Positions 32,814-41,815 of a stretch of DNA of 64,000 nucleotides are shown one piece after another. The stretch comes from Tolypothrix sp. NIES-4075 (GTDB lineage: Bacteria; Cyanobacteriota; Cyanobacteriia; Cyanobacteriales; Nostocaceae). Under the pieces are notes generated by a model. It had not been told where the DNA came from, did not search any database, and saw only the letters and a program-made list of their open reading frames with translations. Location of the stretch: assembly GCF_002218085.1 (NCBI RefSeq), contig NZ_BDUC01000005.1:198448-262447 (forward strand), read 5' to 3'. A program made the position numbers and the translations under genes. The stretch's first letter is position 1. Each line of letters opens with the position of its first letter.

Positions 32814-33878
32814 CTATTGTCGTTCTTGGCGGATTTTAGCAACAGCTGCCAAGTGTTCATTCAGAGTGCGAGTGAACACATGAGTGCCATCGTAACGTGC
32901 TACAAAATACAAGTAATCAGTTTTTTCGGGATTTAAAGTTGCTTCTAAAGAAGCCAAACCTGGTGCAGCAATTGGTCCGGGTGGTAAGCCTTGATTGAGA
33001 TAGGTGTTGTAAGGAGACGCAATTTTTACTTGGGCGAAAGTCAGTGGCTTATCTGCTGTTTGCCGGATTCCCAAAGCGTATTCGACTGTGGGATCGCTTT
33101 CTAGACGCATTCCTTTTTGTAACCTAGAGGTGAAAACGCCAGCAATACGCGATCGCTCACTTGGCACTGCCGCCTCTTTTTCTACGATACTAGCAAGAGT
33201 TACCCACTGCTTCAGGTTGAGATTAGTTTTATTTCGTTGTTTTTGATACACTGGCAAAGCTACTTGCTCAAATTGCTTCAGCATTTGTTTAACGATGCTT
33301 TGTGCTGTAATATTTCCGCTGGCTATTTTGTAAGTGTCTGGGTATAAAAAACCTTCTAAATTATGTAAATCGGCGGGTATCCAGGGAAACTGTTGGCGGT
33401 CAATTTGACTTGCTGCGGCAATAAAGTCTTGAGCGGGAAAAAAGCCTTTTGCTTGAAAATAAGCTGCCATTTGCCGCAGCGACCAACCTTCGGGGATGGT
33501 GAAACTAGCTTGTACTACGTCCCCAAGCCAAATTTTTTCAGCTATTAAGGGTAATGGTTGTGAGGGTGACAATTCGTAGGTTCCGGCTTTGAAGTCACCT
33601 TTGGGATTTTGCCAAGCTAAATATCGTGCCCATAAATTCCAGGCAAACTGAGAACGAATTAAACCTGCTTTTTCTAAGTTGCGTCCAATTTGCTGCGCTG
33701 CGGTTCCTGAGGGAATCTGAATTTGTAGCAATTTGGCTTTAGTTGGTTGGGTTGGGGCAGTTGCCCAACTCCACCATACCCAACCTCTCCAAGTTGCAAT
33801 TACTAAAGTTAATGGCAGCAGACTCCAAATTAATGAGCGCTGCCAAAATTTTTGCTGAACTTTCATGTTTGTTGCCAT
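32814..33878 (-). CDS. mltG: Endolytic murein transglycosylase MltG
   Basis: MltG cleaves nascent glycan strands at the inner membrane and so sets strand length. The 354-residue protein has an N-terminal membrane anchor ('SLIWSLLPLTLVIATW'), a LysM-like region ('QIQIPSGTAAQQIGRNLEKAGLI'), 'EGFLYPDTYKI', the catalytic Glu near residue 233 in 'LASIVEKEAAVPSERSRIAGVFTSRL', and 'LESDPTVEYALG' with 'SPYNTYLNQGLPPGPIAAPGL'. ATG at 33878 is favoured over the upstream TTG (33896). It sits with DUF3727, ruvX and yqeG on the same strand, an arrangement seen in cyanobacteria. Confidence 0.95.
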   Translation of the reverse strand: MATNMKVQQKFWQRSLIWSLLPLTLVIATWRGWVWWSWATAPTQPTKAKLLQIQIPSGTAAQQIGRNLEKAGLIRSQFAWNLWARYLAWQNPKGDFKAGTYELSPSQPLPLIAEKIWLGDVVQASFTIPEGWSLRQMAAYFQAKGFFPAQDFIAAASQIDRQQFPWIPADLHNLEGFLYPDTYKIASGNITAQSIVKQMLKQFEQVALPVYQKQRNKTNLNLKQWVTLASIVEKEAAVPSERSRIAGVFTSRLQKGMRLESDPTVEYALGIRQTADKPLTFAQVKIASPYNTYLNQGLPPGPIAAPGLASLEATLNPEKTDYLYFVARYDGTHVFTRTLNEHLAAVAKIRQERQ

Positions 33879-33928
33879 GAAATAATTAAAAATCAAAAAT
33901 TCTTTTAATTCTTAATTTTTAATTTTAA

Positions 33929-34501
33929 TTATTCAACTTCATTAAACAAATGTTCTTCTAGCAGTGGTTGGACTTTGCGAAACTCTTCAGGAGACAATAA
34001 TTCAGGTGTACCGCTTGCCGAGATCCGTGCAAAAAACAGCAGTGGATCGAGGGGGGTATAAATTGCGTACTCCTGCTCTTGATAGTAGAAGCTAGCTAGA
34101 AGCTGTAATTGCTCTGGCTCTAAATCTTCGTCTTCATCTTCAATTTCTAAAGTAAAGAGTTCTGATTCTTCGACAGGGGGTAACTCACCCGCTACGGTGA
34201 GAGCGTAAGCAGTATTTTTGAGTTGCAAGTTTTGCTCAGATAGTACAGCTTGAGCCGTACCAAAAATTTCGTCAATCGTTGCATCATCTTCTACGAGAAT
34301 GGCTTCTTCTTCCTCGCCGTCACCTTGCCAAGCAAAAATTTCCACAGGTGAGTCAACAGGAAGAAGTAAAACATACTCTTGCTCATCTACAGAGAGCGAA
34401 TGTTCAATGTAACATTCGAGCGATCGCTCTTTGTCATCCGTCAAAGTGATCGAACCGGCATGAGCGTTGTCATTTTCTTCTGGAAATGGTGAGGAAAACA
34501 T
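33929..34501 (-). CDS. DUF3727 family acidic protein
   Basis: An acidic protein of about 190 residues: an N-terminal DUF1292-like beta segment ('SITLTDDKERSLECYIEHSLSVDEQEYVLLLPVDSPVEIFAW') followed by DUF3727 ('LFTLEIEDEDEDLEPEQLQLLASFYYQEQEYAIYTPLDPLLFFAR'). The ATG at 34501 begins MFSSPFPEEN and is preferred to the TTG at 34579. DUF3727 is found in cyanobacteria and plastids. Function unknown; lies between mltG and ruvX. Confidence 0.83.
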   Translation of the reverse strand: MFSSPFPEENDNAHAGSITLTDDKERSLECYIEHSLSVDEQEYVLLLPVDSPVEIFAWQGDGEEEEAILVEDDATIDEIFGTAQAVLSEQNLQLKNTAYALTVAGELPPVEESELFTLEIEDEDEDLEPEQLQLLASFYYQEQEYAIYTPLDPLLFFARISASGTPELLSPEEFRKVQPLLEEHLFNEVE

Positions 34502-34637
34502 AGCCGAGGTGTGGAGCTTTCTAATTCCCAGCCACTGTAGAAATCGCTTAACTATCAAATAGCTTTCGCAGTATATCAAGTGCTGGCTAACAGACTTCAG
34601 AATATCACGTTCAAAGTATCAATACTCAAGGGCTGCC

Positions 34638-35249
34638 CTACTGCCTTGTCAAGTGCGATCGCCTAACATCCAACCATTGTTGCAAAATCAAACATGCTGC
34701 CAACCGATCAATTAAGCCTTTATTGCGGGATGGAGAGCGGTTTTGGGCGATTAACATTTGCTCTGCCTGAAATGAAGTTAATCGTTCATCTACATATTCC
34801 ACAGGCAATTTGAGAGCTTTAGATAGCCTTTTGGCAAACTTTTGTATTTGTCGCGCCTGAAACCCCAAAGAACCATCCATAGAATAAGGTAAACCGACTA
34901 CCAGGACATTTACTTCACGCTCATTTACCAGTTGTTGTATTTTTTCTATATCTTTTTGCAAATATTTGCGTTCTATGGTATCTATTCCACTCGCAATCAA
35001 ACCAGTGCGATCGCATCCTGCCACACCAATACGCTTACTACCAACATCCAAACCTAAAGCGGAGATGGGGGGCACATGCGTCCCCACGAAGTGGGGTTGG
35101 GGGGAAGGGGGAGAGGGGGAGAGGGGGAGAGGGGGGGATGTGGAGAAAGAATTATTCTCATTGTCTCCCAAGTCCCCAAGTCCCCAAGTCTCCTTGTCTT
35201 TTTGTCCCCAAGTCTCTTCAACTTCCCCAAACTCACTCCGGCTTTGCAT
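34638..35249 (-). CDS. ruvX: RuvX/YqgF Holliday-junction resolvase-like protein with repeat-derived N-terminus
   Basis: From 'ALGLDVGSKRIGVAGCD' the protein is a complete YqgF RNase H-like domain: first Asp in 'GLDVGSKRIG', 'LVVGLPYSMDGSLG', 'VEYVDERLTSFQAEQ', 'KGLIDRLAACLILQ'. In bacteria YqgF acts on rRNA 5' ends or Holliday junctions. The first ~58 residues (GDNENNSFSTSPPLPLSPSP...) are encoded by the G-rich/C-rich repeat, so the true start may be the GTG at 35075, just before 'PPISALGLDVG', rather than ATG at 35249. The longer reading overlaps the GNAT stop by 17 bases. Confidence 0.88.
   Translation of the reverse strand: MQSRSEFGEVEETWGQKDKETWGLGDLGDNENNSFSTSPPLPLSPSPPSPQPHFVGTHVPPISALGLDVGSKRIGVAGCDRTGLIASGIDTIERKYLQKDIEKIQQLVNEREVNVLVVGLPYSMDGSLGFQARQIQKFAKRLSKALKLPVEYVDERLTSFQAEQMLIAQNRSPSRNKGLIDRLAACLILQQWLDVRRSHLTRQ
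35085..35230. repeat. G-rich/AT/C-rich inverted repeat at the 5' end of ruvX
   Basis: Plus strand: GGGGGAGAGG units, AGAAAGAATTATTCTC centre, then CCCCAAGTCCCCAAG units. In the ruvX frame it encodes Pro/Ser-rich text. It occupies the junction between the GNAT and ruvX genes. Confidence 0.75.
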
Positions 35250-36492
35250 CTGTTGATTCCGGCTTCGAGGGTGGTTCTACGTTGCAGTTGTTGCGTGAAA
35301 AAGAAATCGATTCAGCAGAAGGATTTATTTTTACTTTTCTTTCTGGCAATTGCGGCTTTCTTGGTTGCTCCCATGACATCCCACCCGGTATGGGTTTGCG
35401 TGCGGGTTGCAATCCTTGGAGTACTTCTGGCAGTTGAATTCCTTCTAGAGAGACAAATTTAGACTCGCGAACTTTATGCCACACTGAGCGCGACATAATT
35501 AAAGTGTGTTCTCGGCGAGTTGCGCCGATTTGCTCTAAATACTCTTCTCCTTCTGGTTGATAGTCGGCGGAAGCCAACTGCAACGGTTGTTTGGGGACAT
35601 CCTGAGCGATGCGAGCCAACTGAGACAGCAACTCTGGATACAGCCAAGTGTATGCTGGGTGAACAGTCAGCGTGGCTACATGGGGTTGTTGACCTTTACG
35701 ATCTAGTGAAAGTTGAAAATAACCGATCGCTGCTTTGCGTTGAGGTTCAAATAGATAGCCGCTGACTACTTCTGTTTTGCTTACCCATTGCTTCACCGCG
35801 TCAATTAAAGTGGCAAACAAACTCGTTTTAAAATCTTGGGTTTGGCGATCAAATACTTGTCGCACCAAAGGCGGCATTGAAGCCGTATCTAATTGATATA
35901 GTAACTGAGCATCAGCATTGCTCACCGGCAGTAAATTTGGCAAATCTGGTTCTGAAGATGCCAATTCTTCCAGCAAAGAAGGTGCAATTTCCCAATAAGT
36001 CATTTCTGCCAGACGCTGAAATCCATTTTGCCGATAAAGTGCTAGCGCTTCTTTGTCATTGATATTGACTTCGAGTATCCAAGTCCGAGCCTCTAAAATG
36101 GACTCAAAGCAATAACGCAGAAGTTGTGAGCCAATTCCTTGTTTATCGGCAGTGCGATCTAGCATCACTCGTTCCACACGCCAAGTACTGCGTGTGCGGT
36201 TAAACGGTGACACTTGAATCATACCCAGAAGTGTCCGCCCTTGCTCTGCTATATAAGCACAAAGGCGATATTTCAGCGGGTTGGGAAACAAACTCAAAAA
36301 TTTCAACAAACCATACCACCGGCGCAGCCATTGCATTTGATTTATGGCAAAATTAGCTTGCTTGGGGGTGTGTTCCGCGAATGATTCTTGAGATAAGCGT
36401 TCTAGTCCGTCCAAGTCCCGGTGTTGTACTGGTCGGATAACTACGCTAAGATTTCGAGGAATTAATGAAGTCATTTTGATTCGAGCCGCCAT
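35233..36492 (-). CDS. GNAT family N-acetyltransferase, two-domain
   Basis: A 419-residue protein whose N-terminal part (about 15-175) is a GNAT domain: 'VIRPVQHRDLDGLERLSQESF', acetyl-CoA loop region 'RTADKQGIGSQLLRYCFE' and 'NINDKEALALYRQNGFQRL'. The second half ('ALIDAVKQWVSKTEVVSGYLFEPQRKAAIGYFQLSLDRKGQQPHVATLTVHPAYTWLYPELLSQLARIAQ') looks like a divergent second GNAT, and the tail is Pro/Lys-rich. Substrate not predictable. Directly precedes ruvX on the same strand. Confidence 0.85.
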   Translation of the reverse strand: MAARIKMTSLIPRNLSVVIRPVQHRDLDGLERLSQESFAEHTPKQANFAINQMQWLRRWYGLLKFLSLFPNPLKYRLCAYIAEQGRTLLGMIQVSPFNRTRSTWRVERVMLDRTADKQGIGSQLLRYCFESILEARTWILEVNINDKEALALYRQNGFQRLAEMTYWEIAPSLLEELASSEPDLPNLLPVSNADAQLLYQLDTASMPPLVRQVFDRQTQDFKTSLFATLIDAVKQWVSKTEVVSGYLFEPQRKAAIGYFQLSLDRKGQQPHVATLTVHPAYTWLYPELLSQLARIAQDVPKQPLQLASADYQPEGEEYLEQIGATRREHTLIMSRSVWHKVRESKFVSLEGIQLPEVLQGLQPARKPIPGGMSWEQPRKPQLPERKVKINPSAESISFSRNNCNVEPPSKPESTDAKPE

Positions 36493-36509
36493 TCAGCCTT
36501 AACTAACTG

Positions 36510-36600
36510 CTTTTGGTGAGGCAGTTGGCGGCGAAGCGATTCGTCCCGTCAATCTGCCGTTCCCCGGAGGGGTTCAAAGTAGAGTACCCGGAGGGTGAGG
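36510..36600. repeat. Repeat fragment related to the 24838 family
   Basis: Contains GGTGAGGCAG, CTGCCGTTCCCCGGAGGGG and GAGTACCCGGAGGGTGAGG, i.e. the internal modules of the element at 24838-24968. Confidence 0.5.
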
Positions 36601-36679
36601 AAAGTAATGCAATTATCTTAACGGCTTTCTACTTGTTGCCGTAGTCCCAATCATAGTGATTTTCGTAACTTTATACTTA

Positions 36680-36734
36680 AAAAGCAGACTTGATGGAGAC
36701 ACCAGCAACGGTTTCGCCAACAAAGTCTGCTTTT
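36680..36734 (-). terminator. Terminator-like hairpin after the 68-aa gene
   Basis: AAAAGCAGACTT and AAGTCTGCTTTT form a perfect 12-bp stem around a 31-base loop; on the minus strand it ends in a T tract (GCTTTTTAAG). It lies 35 bp past the stop of the gene at 36769. Confidence 0.7.
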
Positions 36735-36768
36735 ATTTTATGTTAATTTTGCTTAATTTTTGTATCTT

Positions 36769-36975
36769 CTAGAGCATTTGGCGAGAAATAAGCTTTTCAA
36801 AATTGGCTTGAGTTTGATGAAGCAGTTCTTTGCGACTGTCTTCGAGGTTTGAAGTGAGGGTTGGAACCAGATTGCGAGCTTGCAAAGCCATGTGAAGCTG
36901 TAGGTGGGCAACGTATTCGCTGAAATCTTCTTGCACTGGGGTTGTGCTCGTTAATAAATTTGATTCCATTGCCAC
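36769..36975 (-). CDS. Small conserved hypothetical protein
   Basis: A 68-residue, soluble, helical protein (MAMESNLLTSTTPVQEDFSE...). The GTG at 36975 has an AAGGAG Shine-Dalgarno 6 bases upstream and is a better start than the ATG two codons later. It has its own terminator, so it is a monocistronic unit. I do not recognise a family; 'AHLQLHMALQARNLVPTL' suggests amphipathic helices. The 516 bp upstream to 37491 are AT-rich and show no gene. Confidence 0.6.
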   Translation of the reverse strand: MAMESNLLTSTTPVQEDFSEYVAHLQLHMALQARNLVPTLTSNLEDSRKELLHQTQANFEKLISRQML

Positions 36976-37491
36976 TGTGTTCTCCTTGATCTGTGTCGTC
37001 TCTTTACATCATCAAAAATTATCACGTTGTTTTGGTTATCTTTTTATTTCGCAATGAAGTTTAACGGTTTTTTTGGCAAGGCGATCGCCATGAATGTTTT
37101 CACTCCCAGACAGGCAGAGCCTTGATGGCAATTTATGGTGCTTTTTTATACAGAAAAATTTATATTTAGCTCTATCTATCCGGTCTAAAATCTCAATTTA
37201 ACGTACTTTTATCTCAAAGTTTACGCTTTTAGGCGTAAGTATACATAGCTGCCCTCTGCCTTCTTAATTTTGGATAAGTCGGTAATTTTTAGATTACATT
37301 CATCGCGGCTAAAAATAAAAATAATAATTTTTGTAAGTATTTACACTGGACTACACAAAAAAAGCTTATATGATAAAGAAAGCAAAAATCTCATAAAAGA
37401 TTAGATAAATGGCTTTTTTATCAACTTAAATAGATTTATAGTCTATTTTCTCCTGTTAAATGCTATTTTAGCTACCATAGCGACTTAAGAG

Positions 37492-37956
37492 TTGCAGAAA
37501 TCTTTTTTGTCATATAGCACGTTGTTGATTCTCAACCATCGTTTAAAAGAGGGTATTGAAGTTTTTAAGGATTATGAAGATTTCCCGCTAGTTCAATGTT
37601 ATCCAGCGCAATTAAATCAAGTATTTTTAAATATTTTAAGTAATGCAATCGATGCTTTGTTAGAAACGAAGCAACCGCAAAAGCAAATTGCAATTCATAC
37701 TGCAATTAAAGGCGATCGCCTGAGTGTAGATATTAAAGATAATGGTGTGGGGATTAAACCGCAATTAAAAGATAAGATATTTGACCCTTTTTTCACTACA
37801 AAAGATGTAAGTAAAGGTACTGGCTTAGGTTTGTGGATTTGCTATCAAATTATTCAAAAGCATGATGGTAAGATTGATGTTAGTTCTGTAGTTGGGCAAG
37901 GAACTAAGTTTACCATCTCTTTGCCGCTTTCGCAGTCGATAATGTTGTCTGAGTAG
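37492..37956 (+). pseudogene. Histidine kinase C-terminal ATPase-domain fragment
   Basis: The frame contains the complete HATPase boxes, N box 'QVFLNILSNAIDALLE', G1 'DNGVGI', F 'IFDPFFTTK' and G2 'GTGLGLWICYQII', but no histidine phosphoacceptor (H box) and no sensor. An in-frame stop lies just before the TTG at 37492, so the N-terminal part has been lost. Text such as 'NHRLKEGIEVFKDYEDFPLVQCY' is the usual linker from a PAS-type hybrid kinase. It is unlikely to signal on its own. Confidence 0.6.
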
Positions 37957-38251
37957 TAGGTATTTTCGTCTTTTTCCCCCCATTGCCAACAGTGTAACAA
38001 GCCAATGAAGCGATCGCTTAAGTTAGCAGCTTCACACCTTTATCTTTACTGGTGGAACGGAAATAGGCGATCGCAAACTGTAGCTATGATTTTGTGTAAT
38101 ACCATCTGCAAAATTCGTCATACTATACCTATCCATATCTGCTTGCCAGTTAAAAGAGGTATAAAGAATGAGTGCATAAGTTGCTCAAATTTTTAACTAT
38201 AAAGCATGTGAAGAAGTAGCAAAACTAACTTTTGTGAAAGGAGGATATTTT

Positions 38252-39304
38252 ATGGACGAAGCAAAACTGCAAGCATTCTTAGGGCAATTCGTCACTGACA
38301 TGGCGGCAAGTATGTCAGGTGTGATGACAAATATTGGTCACAAGCTTGGTTTATATAAACTAATGGCTGGTGCTGGTCCAATAACACCTGCGGAACTAGC
38401 TTTAAAAACGGGAATTCATCAGCGGTATGTGCTGGAGTGGCTGAACAACCAAGCAGCTGGTGGTTATGTTACCTACGATCCGATTGAGCGCACCTACGAG
38501 TTACCCGAAGAACATGCGATGGTGCTAGCTAACGAAGCCAGTCCGGTGTTTATGGCTCCTGGCTTGGAAACTGTTGCTTCGATGTGGTTAGATGAGGATC
38601 TGATTCTAAATGCTTTCCGCTCTGGCAAGGGTATCGGTTGGCATGAGCATCATCCTCGGTTGTTTTGTGGAGTTGAAGCATTCTTTAAAACTGGCTATCG
38701 CGCTCACCTAACAACTGAATGGATTCCTGCATTAGAGGGTGTTGAGGAAAAATTAAAAGCAGGTGCTAAAGTAGCCGATGTGGGTTGCGGTCATGGTGCA
38801 TCGACCATCATCATGGCTCAGATGTATCCTAATTCCAGCTTTTGGGGTTTTGATTTCCATGACAAGTCTATTGAAGTTGCACGTCAACGAGCTGGGGAAG
38901 CCGGCGTTGCAGATCGAGTTAGATTCGAGGTTGCTGCTGCGAAGGATTTCCCTGGTTCTGACTACGATTTAGTTTGCTTTATGGATTGTCTCCACGACTT
39001 AGGAGATCCGGTGGGTGCAGCCAAACACACTAGGGAAGTACTAGCTGACGATGGAACTATGCTGTTGGTAGAGCCTTTTGCTGGTAATAATGTTGAGGAT
39101 AACCTTAATCCTGTAGGTCGGCTATTTTATGCGGGTTCGACTGCGATTTGTACCCCTAATTCTTTGTCGCAAGAAGTCGGGTTAGGATTGGGAGCGCAAG
39201 CTGGCTTTTCAAGGTTGAATCACGTTATGTCCCAAGCCGGTTTTAGTCGATTTCGCCGCGCTACGCAGACTCCATTCAACCTGATATTAGAAGCGCGTCC
39301 TTAA
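38252..39304 (+). CDS. Class I SAM-dependent methyltransferase with N-terminal winged helix
   Basis: A 350-residue protein: residues ~20-95 form a dimerisation/winged-helix domain ('GLYKLMAGAGPITPAELALKTGIHQRYVLEWLNNQAAGGYV'), followed by the Rossmann domain with motif I 'VADVGCGHGAS' (~173), 'FWGFDFHDKSIE', 'DLVCFMDCLHDLGDP' and 'LLVEPF'. The layout is that of O-methyltransferase-like or Rv2258c-like enzymes. ATG at 38252 follows AAAGGAGG at 7 bases. The substrate is not identifiable. It stands alone. Confidence 0.85.
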   Translation: MDEAKLQAFLGQFVTDMAASMSGVMTNIGHKLGLYKLMAGAGPITPAELALKTGIHQRYVLEWLNNQAAGGYVTYDPIERTYELPEEHAMVLANEASPVFMAPGLETVASMWLDEDLILNAFRSGKGIGWHEHHPRLFCGVEAFFKTGYRAHLTTEWIPALEGVEEKLKAGAKVADVGCGHGASTIIMAQMYPNSSFWGFDFHDKSIEVARQRAGEAGVADRVRFEVAAAKDFPGSDYDLVCFMDCLHDLGDPVGAAKHTREVLADDGTMLLVEPFAGNNVEDNLNPVGRLFYAGSTAICTPNSLSQEVGLGLGAQAGFSRLNHVMSQAGFSRFRRATQTPFNLILEARP

Positions 39305-39629
39305 TGTTTGAGTTTATTTTTAAACGCAAAGTAGCGCTAAGGTATACGCACAAGGTAGCAAAGTGGAATAGTCGAGCTATTTGTGTTTTGAAAAAATGGG
39401 AATGCTTTTATTAAGAAGGCGATCGCACGGCTATTTACTTAATATAATACGCAGCGCGATCGCCCTAAAAGTTAAAGCGCGAATAGAGTGCGATCGCTTG
39501 ACTTTTCAAAGCGTGCGATGAGATTTGCCCCACAGTCATGCGATCGCCCTGCGTGATAATACTGCGTAACGCACCCAACAAATTAACTTGTATTAAAATG
39601 TCAGTATTTCGCCATCCAATTTGAAAATT

Positions 39630-40310
39630 ATGATTGCTGATACAACTTCTGAACTGTTGACAATTCCGCCTTTAGAAAATGGCGATAAGCTCACTCGTGC
39701 TGAATTTGAGCGACGCTACGATGCTATGCCTAATCTGAAAAAAGCAGAATTGATTGAAGGAGTTGTTTACGTGGCATCCCCATTGAGAATCAAAAGTCAT
39801 GGAGAACCCCATGCTTGCATTATGGCTTGGTTGGGAGTATATACAGCAGCTACACCAGGCGTGGGTTTTGCAGATAATACCACTGTTTTATTAGATGCTG
39901 ATAACGAACCGCAACCAGATGCTTTATTAAGAATAGAGCAAGGTGGACAATCCAAAGTTAACGAGGATGATTACTTAGAAGGTGCGCCAGAATTAATTGT
40001 AGAAATCGCTGCTTCTACTGCTTCTTATGATTTACATGAAAAACTAAAAGTTTATCGTCGCAATCAAGTTCAAGAATATTTAGTTTGGCGAGTTTATGAC
40101 CGTGAATTTGATTGGTTTAGGTTAAATGAAGGTGAGTATATTCAACTTGAACCAAATCCAGATGATATAGTTTGCTCTCAAGTTTTTCCGGGGTTGTGGT
40201 TAGCAAAATCAGCGTTATTATCAAAAGACTTAGCGAAAGTATTAGCCGTTTTGCAGCAGGGATTATCTACACCAGAACATCAAACTTTTGTTGATAAATT
40301 ATCTAGTTAG
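39630..40310 (+). CDS. Uma2 family endonuclease-like protein
   Basis: The sequence fits the Uma2/DUF820 PD-(D/E)XK family, greatly expanded in cyanobacteria: 'KAELIEGVVYVASPLRIKSHGE' (catalytic-region Glu), 'EPQPDALLRI' (Asp), 'PELIVEIAASTASYDLHEKLKVYRRNQVQEYLVW' (ExA/S...K). The C-terminal region 'SQVFPGLWLAKSALL' is also family-like. ATG at 39630 is preferred over TTG at 39621. The role of these proteins is unsettled; they are often linked with mobile DNA. It overlaps the convergent next gene by 8 bases. The upstream 325 bp hold five HIP1-type sites and no gene. Confidence 0.88.
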   Translation: MIADTTSELLTIPPLENGDKLTRAEFERRYDAMPNLKKAELIEGVVYVASPLRIKSHGEPHACIMAWLGVYTAATPGVGFADNTTVLLDADNEPQPDALLRIEQGGQSKVNEDDYLEGAPELIVEIAASTASYDLHEKLKVYRRNQVQEYLVWRVYDREFDWFRLNEGEYIQLEPNPDDIVCSQVFPGLWLAKSALLSKDLAKVLAVLQQGLSTPEHQTFVDKLSS

Positions 40311-40908
40311 CGCTAGTTACCATCCACACCAAAATTCCTAGTATTACATCAACAGGAGGGAGGGGATAATCTGTGAAATCAATTGTGACAGTTTGTTCTG
40401 TTAATTGCATAAACCGCCAAGCAGTACCATTGGTGACACTGCCATAAATTGTAGAAATAGCTTGATTATTAATTTCATTAAATTTTTGAGCGGCAATCAT
40501 TTCCGCAATGCACTGTCCAATACCCGGATTCAAATCTGCCTTTTTTGCTTCAACAATCACAACATCTGGTGCTTCAATTTCTAACTGTTCTGGTGAACGA
40601 CTGAGTAAAAAATTACAGACTCCAGTCAATGCTAAAGCGGGATCTACAGTAAAATCTGCACCAGAGAATAGACTGATTTTTCTTTGTAAAATCTTGCGTA
40701 CTTCTAGTAAAACCGGACAAATGATTAACTCAGAACGTGCTTTTTCACTTCCTGTCGCTATGGCTAATGGCAAACTTTCTTCTAAAAAAGCGGTAAGAGT
40801 GGCACTAGCAGCAATTGGTTTGATTTCTGGCAGAAATCTTTCACCTTCAACGGTAGTTATGCCAAAGGTCTGTTTAACTTTTCTTAAGGTAAAGTCACTA
40901 TAGGGCAT
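40303..40908 (-). CDS. Hypothetical protein, PD-(D/E)XK-like cyanobacterial family
   Basis: A 201-residue cytoplasmic protein with 'FTVDPALALTGVCNFLLSRSPEQLEIEAPDVVIVEAKKADL' (about 86-126), where D-x(n)-E-x-K resembles the nuclease core. N-terminal 'PYSDFTLRKVKQTFGITTVEGERFLPEI' is characteristic of an uncharacterised cyanobacterial family. The last 8 bases overlap the Uma2 gene tail to tail. Role unknown. Confidence 0.65.
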   Translation of the reverse strand: MPYSDFTLRKVKQTFGITTVEGERFLPEIKPIAASATLTAFLEESLPLAIATGSEKARSELIICPVLLEVRKILQRKISLFSGADFTVDPALALTGVCNFLLSRSPEQLEIEAPDVVIVEAKKADLNPGIGQCIAEMIAAQKFNEINNQAISTIYGSVTNGTAWRFMQLTEQTVTIDFTDYPLPPVDVILGILVWMVTSAN

Positions 40909-40953
40909 AGGTTATTATTTCCAACTTTACATTCCCCGGCAAAATAGCAAACC

Positions 40954-41232
40954 GTGCCGGGGGGTGGGAGTCCTTTCCATTTTATAAGTAAAGTTAAAGC
41001 CGTAGTTAACACAGTTTCATCTGTGGTTAATTCAGATCGTAATACTATAATTAAACTTGAAGCTGTAGTTAATGTAATATCAAGATTAATTATAGAAAAT
41101 CCTGATACTATAAGTAAATTTGAAGCTGTAGTTAACGCAGCTTCTTCTGTAGTTATAGATGATGAAGCTGTGGTTAACACAGTTTCTTCTGTGGTTAATA
41201 CAGCTTCTTCTGTGATTAAGTTAGACGCTTAA
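40954..41232 (+). CDS. Low-complexity frame with repeated AVVN(T/A)(V/A)SSVV motif
   Basis: Several degenerate copies of the pattern AVVNTVSSVVN occur, encoded by GCTGTAGTTAACGCAGC-like units. On the minus strand the frame reads 'LTTASSLIIV' repeats, so both strands look open because of the repeat. The only start is a GTG in a GC-rich spot with no convincing ribosome-binding site. It may be a repeat array rather than a gene. Confidence 0.3.
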   Translation: MPGGGSPFHFISKVKAVVNTVSSVVNSDRNTIIKLEAVVNVISRLIIENPDTISKFEAVVNAASSVVIDDEAVVNTVSSVVNTASSVIKLDA

Positions 41233-41358
41233 AATCAATTACGAAAATTTACCTACAATTATGTAATAAAAACACATAATTTTGTGGATTTTGCTGAACC
41301 AGAATGTAGTTGCAGTAAGACATAGTAACTTTAGAAACCTTACCTTGGAAGTAAATTT

Positions 41359-41751
41359 ATGTCTCTGAGAAAACGTACATCTCGCGTTTTAGAAAATGCT
41401 GAGTTAAGATCCGCTGCACTGAAAGCTATTGATCTCAATCTGGATCTTGGGGATGCTTGCAACTTGAAAAGCCTAACACAACTAATTGAGAAGTTACGCA
41501 CTAAGATAGATGCTCATAACACTGCTGTAACCGCTATTGACTCTTCCAAAACACAGATTGAACAGTTAGAACAAACCTTGGGCAATCTCTGTGAGAAGAT
41601 GCTGATTGGCATTGCTTTTAAGTACGGCAAAGACAGTCGGGAATATGAAATGGCAGGTGGTGTTCGTAAAAGTGAACGTATCCGCAAAAGTAGAGCAACC
41701 CGCTTGAAAACTGCTGCACAGAAAGCATCCAGCCAAACTCAACCAGTGTAG
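41359..41751 (+). CDS. Conserved hypothetical basic coiled-coil protein
   Basis: A 130-residue soluble protein with helix-rich 'LKSLTQLIEKLRTKIDAHNTAVTAIDSSKTQIEQLEQTLGNLCEKML' (likely coiled coil, 37-83) and a basic tail ('RKSERIRKSRATRLKTAAQKA'). ATG at 41359 has GGAAG 9 bases upstream. No known domain recognised; DNA or RNA contact by the basic tail is conceivable. Confidence 0.6.
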   Translation: MSLRKRTSRVLENAELRSAALKAIDLNLDLGDACNLKSLTQLIEKLRTKIDAHNTAVTAIDSSKTQIEQLEQTLGNLCEKMLIGIAFKYGKDSREYEMAGGVRKSERIRKSRATRLKTAAQKASSQTQPV

Positions 41752-41815
41752 ATGCGTAGGTTGGGCAACTACCGAAGCGATCGCTACGCAGTCGCGTTTT
41801 AGATGGTTGTGCAAA

